Made by a program: the position numbers and the translations under genes
Source of the DNA: Euleptes europaea
Lineage: Eukaryota; Chordata; Lepidosauria; Squamata; Sphaerodactylidae
Reading direction: 5' to 3'
NCBI RefSeq assembly: GCF_029931775.1
Contig: NC_079312.1
Location: 60,516,333-60,580,332, forward strand
DNA: 64,000 nucleotides
Notes under the pieces: generated by a model
The model's database searches: none
Told to the model about the DNA's origin: nothing
What the model saw: only the letters and a program-made list of their open reading frames with translations
Shown here: in pieces, positions 37,601 through 49,600 of the stretch
How the letters are laid out: each line of letters opens with the position of its first letter
Position numbering within the stretch: position 1 is the first letter of the stretch

Positions 37601-40600
37601 AGTTTTATTTTAGACTAGACAACTGTATGGTAGCCACCTGAAATTCAGTGTCTCATTTCATTGGATTTTGCATGGTAGTATCTCTTCTTCCATATAAGCT
37701 ATATTCAGGCTAAATTTCTTGGGTGGATCCTATAGTAGCTTTTTTTCAACCATGATCAGGAGCACTGCTATCCAGCATTCTGGGTCAGTGAAGGGAGAGC
37801 ACTGGATAGCTGTGAGTGTTCTTCCAGGTAAAGAGAATCTTTGATCAGCCTATTACATACGATGCTTGTTTGGGAAGGATCTGTGTCTCAATCTGGTGGC
37901 TGGTGTTCTGCTTTGTGCTTTTTTTTAGTGGCTAGTTGAAAGTTTTCTTCCTTAGGTGGTATCACAAGATTAAGCCACACAAGTTTTTAAAGGAAGGGGG
38001 GGGGATTCCTTTGCCAGAAGTAACAAGGAAACTAGATTGCCCTTGTCCCCAGAGTCTACAAAAGATTCCATCCTTCCAACTAAAAAGAAGGAATGCTTAT
38101 GTTAAGACCAATGTTTTATGTTCTGCAACCTACTAAACGTACAAAAAAGTTAGTAGTCCAGCTGTGGTGATGCCGTTGGATCTCGATATTTTCAAGACCT
38201 CTGAGTCAAAAGAACAGTAAAATGAGAAAAATTTAGCAGTCCACTAATTTAAGAACTGCTTCCTTGCCTGGCTGCTTGAAGGTGTCATCGTAAATCTAAA
38301 TTTGTGTAGGTGAAGTCCTGTACTTTATAAGTGCCTTGCAGTGCAATCATTGGCACGTATGCTTGAAAGGAAACCCCATTGAGAGTCTTAACCTTCAGCA
38401 CGCGTTCTAGAGATTGCAATGGTGGAGGGGTTTGTTTTGCTTTACTTCATGCAGACCTGTTTGTTCTCTGTCCTTCTCTGGATACCCAACTTTCAGGGAT
38501 TCAAGCAGGTAACTACTGGAGCAAAGACCTCTTCTGTGAACACTGATTTTGGAATTCGATCCCTAGGGGATGGTTCATCTGACACCGTCATTGCTACATT
38601 TTCCCAGTACCTTTTTTCCTATTCATATAAGCATTTAACAGCAAGTAACAAGTTTATGTGATACTTGAATTTTTTTTTATTGTTGATCAGTTTTATTCTA
38701 TTTAAATGGGTCTTTTTGAATGGTTTCTTTAAAGCAGGGAAGGGCAGACTTTGTTTCTGGGAGCTATTTAATGTTTTTTAAGAGTCTTAGAAGCTGTCAG
38801 TCACAAAATAGTAGCTCGGTGCTTACGGCCACTTACAGAATGGCAGCTTGGCCAAACGTTACAGTATTTCAGAGTAGATCTGAAGTGCTTTCTTTTGCTG
38901 TTTTCCCAGAGCAGTCTATCACTGCCACCACCAATTGTCACTTGCCCTGCAGGGGGAAAATGCAGTTACTGCTGTTTCTGCTGCAAGAGGCAAGTAGCAT
39001 CTTTGATCAGGAGAAGAGTCACTAGCATGCTCCAGAGCCAGGGTCCATGTGTACACCCATGGAGGAGGAGGACCTTCTGCTTATTCCTGCCTTGAAAGGT
39101 TAATCTACATATACATTCTTTACAGAAATAACGCCACAAGGCTTGAATGTCAAAACCCTTTGCTTATGTTGTGGTTTGATATAAAGTCAAAAATATTTTG
39201 TGAGTCCTTATTTTACACCACGGTAGCACAGGTACTGGGAAAATGTAGCAATGACAGTGTCAGATGAACCATCCCAGGGATTGAATTCCAAAATCAGGGT
39301 TCACAGAAGAGATCTTTGCTCCAGCAATTACCTGTTGAATCCCTGAAAGTTGGGTATCTAGAGAAGGATAGAGGCATAATTATAAACTGACTTCTGTGTG
39401 TTTATTTAGGAAACGAGCACCGGAAGTGTAAGTAGTTTTGAAGGCTGCAGCAGCCCATGTCCCAGCACCCCCCTTGAGCAGAAATATCACAGGCAACAGT
39501 CCAATTCACATAACGCTGGGGAGACGGCAATGAACTGGAAATTGATTCCTATCACAGGTAAGCAACATAACTTTATAAATAGATCTAATATCTAAATTTT
39601 CCAGAGTGCCCTGTTTTGGGGAAGATAGAGGAATGAGGGTTCTTAATTGCACATGCCACAGTTTGTTCTTATCCTGAGGTGATCTGTTTTTGCTTTTGGA
39701 ACATTTGAACTTTATGTTCTGTAAATCCACCCAAGTCTGGTTTTATACAAGTAGCTGTGCACTAACTGTTCAGATTATATCTGCTAAATTGTTAGAGGTT
39801 TTTTTGTATTCATTGCATCTGATGAAGTGGATGCATTGAAGTTCTGAATAAAGTTGGTGCCATCTAGCAGCAAGGGCACTGCAGTCATAGAGCGCATGTA
39901 CTGTGGAAAAGTTGGGACATTGCCTAAGAAATTCAGAGATGTAATAAAGTGTATGAGAAATCTCTCAATGTGGAAAGACATTTCCTGTCTTTATGAATGA
40001 AGTTTGGCAAATGTTTTACTACACCTTGATCAAAACTTGGTAGGACCATCAAGGGCCAAATGAAACTGCTTCTGAAACTGTATTTCATCCAAGACGTGCC
40101 AGTTGGCCATACCTGATCTCTAGAATCCCATTCATACTCAGTTTTTACCTTTTTAAGACCTCAAAGGAATGTATTATGTAACTTCTCTTGGCTTTCTCTG
40201 TGATTAAGCAGCTCAGTAATTTGAAGAATACAGTGAGCCTTGTTGACAGATATTACCAGTATAATTGTATCTTACTAGGAACTCTTCAAGAGTTTTGCTT
40301 ACCGAATCTAAAAAAAAACGAAGAAGTGCCTCATTCCTTTTATCAGTGGTCTTCTTAAGTTCTGTGACAGTGGGTTTTTTTAAAGCTCCAGATTTGTGTG
40401 GGAGCATTTTGAGAGGGATGTTTGGCCTGGGGTGTGGGTTGAATTCTTCTGAGTCTAGCTTCTATACAATTTATTTTACTCTGGCTTGTCCAGTAGAATG
40501 TCTCTCATTGATGCTTCTCATTAATCCATTTGATTCCTGCTGGCCTCCTAAAAGTTCTGTTAATGTATGGAGATAGATGTGTTCTATGAAACATCATTAA

Positions 40601-43600
40601 ACAGCATTTATATTTAAACCATTTTTTGACATACTTGATTTTGGTGGTGATTTTCATATTCATCTTTATGGACGCTGAGGAAGATGGTGCTATCTGTGGC
40701 ATACTTGTATTTTTTTTCCTTGGGGAATATGAAGTCTTTGACACAACATTGGTGTGGAAGCAGCAGTGGCAGGGTTAGGTAGCTCAAATCTTAGAACACC
40801 AACAATGTTTAATGAGGGGTTTCCCAATCTACTCTCTTTTGCAGTTTAAATATACCATGAGCCTGGAATTAGTCTCTTGAGTCAAAAGAGGATTCTGTAA
40901 TATCGAGAGATACCTGAAAATAAATAGCAATTATTAGTTTTATACACTTTATAGAGGGCTATCAATTTTTAAATTGGTATTGTAACACAAAGGTGTGAGA
41001 GGATTTTACAGTATACATACTGAGAGAATCTAAACTTGCTAACTGCTGCTCTCCCTCAGGAGGGGCAGGAAGAGTTCCTGAGGAGCAACTGAGAGAACAT
41101 GGAGATAACCTAACAGGTGAGAAGGATGGCCTTTATTGCATATGCTAGTGCTGTCCAGATATCTGAGAAGAAACGTTCTTCTGGCAAGAGACTGGGCGCT
41201 ATATAGTAGTTTGACATGTAGTTCCGAGAATTAATCTACTGAAGCAAGTAATACTAAGACATAAAACACTTCAGAAATAAAACCCAATTTATGAGAGCCT
41301 ATATAATAGTGTGTCAGTCTTAAAAGTAAATTCCTTGTTCATAAGCTAAATTAAAGAAAGCATTTGAAGACAAGGGAAGCTTGCTGTTCCAAATACACAA
41401 AAACCCCATTACACGAGCCTAATGAAGTACTTCAGTAACTTTGTCGGCATTCACTGTAATTGACAGAGTTGCTGTTAAAATACTTAGGGCCATTTAATGA
41501 AGTGTGTGTGCGTGCGCACATACCAAATAATGTAGTATGAATGTGCAGTTCATGCGGTGCATGTGTCTAATTTTGTGATACTTTATGTGTATATTATACA
41601 CATGTATGGAATAGTTTAATTACTGCACAACAAAATTTATTCTCTGTGGACTATAGTTGATCAAGGTGCCCATGTCTAATATAAATTTTAATTCTGAACT
41701 CTCAACGTATATCTGATGCTGTTGATATGACATAACTTTCTGTAGTTAGATCCAATTTGCTTTCAGAGTCTTTAAGTCATAACATCTCTTGTAACTTTAC
41801 AAGAAAGTTGACTCCAAAATTTGTAGTGGAATGCAAACACAATCTTTTCCCATTTCTAATATAAATTTTAATTCTGAACTCTCAATGTATATCTGATGCT
41901 GTTATGACATAACTTTCTGTAGTTAGATCCAGTTTGCTTTCAGAGTCTTTGTCATAGCATCTCTTGTAACTTTACAAGAAAGTTGACTCCAAAATTTGTA
42001 GTGGAATGCAATCTTTTCCCCCATTCAGTGGTCCAGGACAACTTGTGAACTGAATTAACTGCTTCCATCTGGTCTTGAGTGGTGCCCCAGGTTGTGATTT
42101 TACCTGCAAGTCCTAGTACTGATATAACCACACTATAGTCTATCCTTTTTATCTTTGATAAGGTAGACTCAGACACTTAGTTGTGAAATCATCTCCTAGA
42201 GTGATAGTCCATTTATAACTTAAGTTTGCGAGCAGATCTGCTTGAGTGGGCACTCTAGCAGGTTGAAGTGGTAGATTACCTCATTCCCACAGAAGTGGTT
42301 GTTTAATGTTGGAATGCCCTGCCTTAATGTGTCAAAGGAACAAGTGACAGACCAGAAGACATGAAGTGCAGTAGTGTGGAGAGCCCAGTATTTTTAGGAA
42401 ATGAATTGCAATCATATTAGTGGCTGTAAATGTAGGTTGTCATAATTTCTGTGACTCCTTGCAAATGGCAATGTTAGGATTTTTGTTCTTTATTTGATGT
42501 TGTAGGATGTGGTAAGAGCCAATGCTCTGTAATATAATTTGCATTATAACTGGAAGAATGACAAATTTTCACTTGGAGACTGGTTATGGGTTGCTTTATC
42601 ACTGTAGCAACAGTTTTATCTTTGTAGTAACTTTCAAACCATATGACGATTAACCAGAGATTGGAAAGAGCTTCACACACCTTACCTGTTATATCCCCAA
42701 CGGGTTCTTATTTCCATTTTACAAACAGGTAGCTGAGCTGAAATCTAGCAACTTATCCAAGGCTGACTAGTAAAGCCAGAAATAAAATATTTTCAACATT
42801 TTCTCAAGTTCTGTGTATTCCGTTAGTCTGTGCTTGTAATGAAATATCACCTCATGGGGAACTTTATTTTTGTTCCCAAGTATGTGTGTCCTTGTGCTTA
42901 CAAATTGGTCTATAAGTTAAGCATTTTAGCTAATAATTTTATAGGGTTTGTTTTTTGTTTGTTTAAGGATTCATGGTATCTAACAGCCTTAATATCCACT
43001 ATTTTCCATACCTATATATTTTTTGACAGTTCTACTGAGGTTTTTCTTGCAATGTACAGTGAGGGAAAAAAGTATTTGATCCCCTGCTGAATTTGCCCGT
43101 TTGCCCTTTGACGAACAAATGACCAGTCCATAATTTTAATGGTAGGTTTATTGTAGCTGTGAGAGACTGAATAACAACAGGAAAACCCCCAGAAACCCAG
43201 AAGACAAAAGTCAGAGATTGATGTGCATTATAATGAGTGAAATAAGTATTTGATCCCTTTGCAAAAGATGACTTAGTACTTGGTGGCAAAACCCTTGTTG
43301 GCAATTACAGAGGTCAGACGTTTCTTGTAGGTGGCCACCAGGTTTGCACACATCTCAGGAGGTATTTTGTCCCACTCCTCTTTGCAGATCCTCTCCAAGT
43401 CAGTAAGATTTTGAGGCTGATGTGTAGCTACTCGAACCTTCAGCTCCCTCCACAGATTTTCGATGGGATTAAGGTCTGGAGACTGGCTAGGCCACTCCAG
43501 GACCTTAATGTGCTTCTTTTTGAACCACTCTTTTGCCTTGGCCGTGTGTTTTGGGTCATTGTTATGCTGGAATACCCATCCTCGACCCATTTTCAATGCC

Positions 43601-46600
43601 CTGGCTGAGGGAAGGAGGTGCTCACCCAAGATTTGACGATACATGGTCCCGTCCATCGTCCCTTCGATGTGGTGAAGGTGTCCTGTCCCCTTAGCAGAAA
43701 AACACCCCCAAAGCATAATATATCCCCCTCCATGTTTGACGGTGGGGATGGTGTTCTTGGGGTCGTAGGCAGCATTCCTCCTCCTCCAAACACTGCGAGT
43801 TGAGTTGATGCCAAAGAGCTCGATTTTGGTCTCATCTGACCACAACACTTTCACCCAGTTCTCCTCTGGGTCATTCAGATGTGCATTGGCAAACTGCAGA
43901 TGGGCCTGTACATGTGCTGTCTTGAACAAGGGGACCTTGCGGGCTCTGCAAGATCTCAGTCCTTCACGGTGTAGTGTGTTACCAACTATTTTCATGGTGA
44001 CTATGGTCCCAGCTGCCCTGAGATCATTGACAAGTTCCCCCCGTGTAGTTCTGGGCTGCTTCATCACCGTTCTCATGACCATTGCAACTCCACGAGATGA
44101 GATCTTGCATGGAGCCCCAGACCGAGGGAGGTTGACAGTTATTTTGTGTTCCTTCCATTTGCGAATTATTGCACCAACTGTTTTCACCTTCTCACCAAGC
44201 TGCTTGGCAATAGTCTTGTAGCCCAGTCCAGCCTTGTGCAGGTCTACAATCTTGTCCCTGACATCCTTGGACAGCTCTTTGGTCTTGGTCATGGTGGCTA
44301 GTTTGGAATCTGATGGATTGATTGCTTCTGTCGACAGGTGTCTTTTGTACAGGTACTGTAACGAGCTGGGATTACAGGTAAGACCTCTCCCTTACAGCAG
44401 GTGCTTCTAATCTCAGCTCGTTACATACAGTGAAGATACCAGGTAGCCTGACTTCTGGCTGGTTGATAGGGGATCGAATCTGGCTGGTTGATACGGGATC
44501 AAATACTTATTTCACTCATTATAATGCACATCAATCTCTGACTTTTGTCTTCTGGGTTTCTGGGGTTTTTCCTGTTGTTATTCTGTCTCTCACAGCTACA
44601 ATAGACCTACCATTAAAATTATGGACTGGTCATTTCTTCGTCAGAGGGCAAACGGGCAAATTCAGCAGGGGATCAAATACTTTTTCCCCTCACTGTAGAC
44701 ATTAGGCAGCACCAGTAGAAAGTGGATGCAGATATTTTCCAACTTTCCTTTTAGCAGCTACCTTTTGGGGCATTGAAAAGGTGATGGTAAGGGTTGCGGG
44801 AGCCATGTGAAATAACAGCCTTGCAAAATGGGTCGTATATTGAGGAAGAAGAAGCAGTTGAAGTGCCCTTCCTACCTCTTCAATCAGCAGAGTTTCTAGT
44901 GCCAACAGAAAGATTCTTGTTCATGAAGAAAGGAAGGAGACACAGGTCAACTCATTAACTTTAAGTGTGTGTGGTTTTTTAGAATAATGGTTACTAGAAG
45001 TGCCAACAATTTAAATTTACTTCTCTTCCAGATATATGCATTGCAACAAATAATTTGTGTCGCCAGATGAGTAAATAGTATGTAGTCTGTAATCTGTACA
45101 TCTCCATGCATAAGTCTTTTAGGACTCTGCTGCAGAAGTTAAAAAAATGTGTGTTTATTTGGCACATGCATTAATTAGGTGTGTCCAATGTATAAAACAG
45201 TTTTATGCCCACTAGAACAGCGAGTGTAGAATGTTGTATTCTTCCACTATAAATTGGGGTGGGGCCGTGGCTTAGTGGTAGAGCGTCTGCTTTGCACGCA
45301 GAAGGTCTCAGGTTCAATCCCTGTAATCGCCAGTGAAAAGGATCAGTTAGTAGGTGATGTGAAAGACTTGCCTGAGACCCATGACCCACAACCAGTCAGA
45401 GTAGACAATAGTGTGATGAACCAACAATCTGCTTCACTATAGGGCAGTTTCATGTGTTCAAATTTAGCTCTTAACATATTCTGTGTTACTAATTAAACCA
45501 GTGTTCTGAATGTGGCACACGCCAGTGTGTGTTCTGGAGACTACTTGCTGTTTGAGCCCTGAGATAAAATCCAAAGTGTCTTCAATGGATGGGGTTGGGG
45601 GTGGGGTGGGGAACAGAGAGGTTTGGTTTGCTCCCCGTCAGCTGACAGGTAAACAAAGTACTGAGCTCATCTTGGATGTCCATATCAAATCTGCACATCC
45701 TTGGCTTTTGGCCATAGGCAGACTTTCTTGACTCTGGCTTTGGAAACTTGTGCCTGTGGCTGCACAGGAAATCAACCCTCCAGTTGCTTTGGAAACTGAA
45801 ACCAATAGGCATCTTTTCCCCAGAGCAAAGAGGCAATCCTGTCTTTTCTCTGCTACTTTAAAAAACATCAGGAAGCACCACCATAACATTAGCATAGAGT
45901 ACCCATTTTCTCTGCTACTTTAAAAAACATCAGGAAGCACCACCATAACATTAGCATAGAGTACCCATAGAGTAGAGTATGGAATAATCCATATTAGAGC
46001 TTGATGGAAATTGGTGGTTTTTGATTCTGAAAATAATGTGACATTACTGAAGAGAACTTTCTAAAACCTGTACTCTTTTGAAAAAAACGTTTCTATTGTT
46101 TCCTTACGTTAGAGGAACAGGGACTCTTAAAAAAATATTTTGGACATTGAGTCAGTGGCTTGGATCCAGCAGTTTTTCCACAGATGGAAGGATTTCTGTC
46201 AGCAGAGTGAGAGTTTCTAACCTCTTGCTGCAGCCCAATCCCTCCCCCCTGAGCACACATGGTATAGTAGTTACAGAGTTTCAGACTAGGATCTGGAAGA
46301 CCCAGCTTCAAATCCCCACTCACCATGGAAGATTGCTGGGTGACATTGGACCAGTCACTCTCAGCCTAACCCATCTCACAGGGTGGTTGTTATAAAATGG
46401 ACATGAGGGGCACAATGTTGTAAGCTACTTTTGTTACCCATAAAAAATAAATGGCAACATGGCTAAGATTTTAAATAGAAAATCGGTCATTTTTGAAAGC
46501 TGCTTTAGATAGTGTGTTTCAGACCAGGATGTGTTCTTGAATAGGTTTTGTCACACTTTTGCCTCTGCCTTTCCTCCAAGGAGCTCAGAGTGATGTACAG

Positions 46601-49600
46601 TCTTCTCACCTCTTGCACATCCTCTCAACCATTCTTTGCGGGGGGTTCAGCTGTGAGAGACTGGCCCAGGGCTACCTTAGCAAGCTGCATTGTTGAGGTG
46701 GGGATTTGAACCAGTTTCCCCCATTTGTTGAAGTCATTTGAACCACTATACCACACTGGTATGTTCTCTTATTTGAGTGTATTATTCATTACTACCCAAG
46801 GGAAATGGGTATTTCGAAACCACATACAAATCTTGAAAAGTGGTTCTGGTAAATGTGAATTCAAGGTGACATAATAACAAACTTGCCTATAATAACTTCG
46901 TTGAATGAGGCAAGAATTGCTTGCAGACAACAATAAGAATTGTTTGCAGACAACAATGCAGGATTATTCTTTGTTAAGCCTTTGTGTAATGGGCTTCCAG
47001 TTCTTCCCCTGAAAGAACTTCCTTCACCCTAAGGAGCCTTTCTTCAACAATGGAAGAGCCACTTAGGTTGGAGAAAGGCTTCAAACATTGGTAGGATACC
47101 TGCCAGCGTCCATCAGCCTTAAGATGGAATTCTGTTCTGGGGACAGTGAGTAGAACTGTTTCCTTCCCTCTTCCCTTCCCATAAGTGTGTGAGAGAGGAG
47201 CTAAGCACACCCTGTCCAGAACAACTTTGCAGCATTTACAACAGAAGGAAGCTGCCTCCCTTATTCTAGGTGTGTGTGTGTGGGGGGAATGGGATGGAGA
47301 TAATCAAACATGCAGTTGCCAGAATTGAGCTCTGCCTTTAAAGAGGGTTCAATTCTAAACACAGTATGCCTGCTGGCTGGGCTTGCTTTCTTTTTCTGGC
47401 CCTGCAAGAGTACACGAGCCCTGTGCAAGTACTGCAAATTTGGCTGCTTCACTTCTCTTTCTGGCCCTTCACCTCCTAATATAGAGGACAGGGAGGATGT
47501 GACCAGGCCTTTTCTCTTAGCTGAAATGGAAGCTCATTCTCTATCTGTAGTCAAGTTATGAATGCTGTCTGCAGGTCCTCTTCCTTTCATTTTGGGTTTT
47601 TAGTTTCTTTAATGTATGGGAGGGAGATAAGGAGCAACTACTATTAGCTGTGCCCCAGGCAAAGAGAAATTCACTGCTCAGAGCAGCTGCATCAGCCTCC
47701 TGACTTGATAAATCTTCTGTGAGTTGGAGAGAAGGGATTTGTCGCATTTGTGTCCAGAGGAGGGGAGAATAAATTTTAGGTGAATGTGTTGGGATGAGTA
47801 ACCAACTGGCCCCTGATTATTTGCAAGGCTGATCATATGATTGCAAAAATGGTAGGTAGTAGAAAACTAGGCCCAAGCAAATTAATAGGGCTGTCATGTT
47901 CTTGAAGAAATTTCTTCTGAGAGCCAGTGTGGTGTAATGGTTCAGAGCGGTGAACTTTAATCTGGTGAACCGGGTTGGTTTCCCCACTCCTGCACATGAA
48001 GCCAGCTGGATGACCTTGGGCTAGTCATAGTTTTCTCTGAACTCTCTCAGCCCCACCTACCTTACAAGGTGTCTGTTGTCGGGAGAGGAAGGGAAGGAAA
48101 TTATAAGCTGGTTTGATTCTCCTTAAAAGGTAGGAAGTCAGGCTATAAAAACAAATCTTCTTCTTCCAAACTTAGTCAGTTAAATCTGCATGAATTTTAA
48201 TATAAATCAATTATGAAAGGTCATATTTTCTTTATGCTGCACATATCACAGTAGGAATCATCTTAGTGGAATTTCCATTCTGTAGTGCTTGAGGTTTTTG
48301 CAAGAACTTGTAGCTTTAATTTTAGCCCAGTGAATCTAGAGCAGATTTTTAATTGATGAAAAAGTAATTAATGTTACCTTCTGACACGGCAGCTATTTGT
48401 GATTTGTAATTTTATAGTAAACCTCTTTGAGAAGTGTTATTCCTGTAATACAGTCTATAAAATATACAGTGCGTGACAGTTGATTTATAAGCTTACACCT
48501 TTAGTTCCTCAAGCAAAATGTTAGTGGTCTACAGGAATGTTGAGAGCAGTTTTCTTTTGCTGCGGAAGACTCAGGATGGGTGCAAGTGGGTTTTGAGTGT
48601 TTAATTTGGGATTCAGGTGTTCAGATTTTTGCCATTTGCTGGAATTTTTGCCATTGCTGTACTCAGCAGTTTACCATAATACCAACTGTGTACACATGGA
48701 ATAAGCCTTGGTTTTATAGAACCAAGAGACTTGTATTCTTTGTATGCCAATATTAACCACTATTGTCAGTTGAGCATGTTGCCTAGGCACTGCATACCTG
48801 TTGTTAAAACATGTACAGGAAAAACCTCTTTATCAAGATTTTCTTAAATCTAACAGAATTGTTAACAGGAATAAGTAATTTATAGTTAATCAGTTCACTT
48901 CTCTTGTAATAATAAGGTAACCAAAAATATAATGTACAGACGGAAGTTCTGTGTTAGGACGTATACAGGTAATAGTAATGATAGATTTAGAAGTATAGTT
49001 TATATTAAATCTGCAGTACTAAACAAAATACGATAGTTAAATTTTTTTGTGTGTGCTCAACACTTTGAGAATGTTGGGGTTTTCATTCTACTTGTGTTTT
49101 TTTCCCCTGAAGTCTTCAGTTAAATCCCAAAACATGACAATAACATGTCATGTTATGTTAACATGTCATGTTACATAGCCCACGTAAAAAAAAAAACTCA
49201 AATAAACACTAGAATGCTTTATATGAGGATGTATTTCTTCCTCCAGTGTCATTGTTGTATCTTAAAAAATAGAGATGTTGTAGAGGTAATGGTGTTAGGT
49301 TGGGCCCAAGCACTAGTCTAATGACATCAACTGTACGTTTAAATCAGAACAGTGAACTACTGTTCTGGCAAAGTAGTTCATTTGGGCCTCAGAAAACCCT
49401 AAGATTCAATATATGCTGTGTACTTTTGAAGTTTTTGAAGGTAATTCAATGTTGATTCTTCCTGTATAGGTCTAAAGTCTCCTGAAGAGTTATTTTCTTA
49501 TTTGCCACCAAACAGTGCATCTGAAGATCCCCGAGTAATAAACAGGCAAAAAATGTATGATTATCTGTATACTGAAAACTCAGTGTATGACATACAAAAG

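Noticed and set aside
44430-44705. 91-codon + strand frame
   Set aside because: Runs through the Tc1 inverted repeat; it has no protein resemblance.
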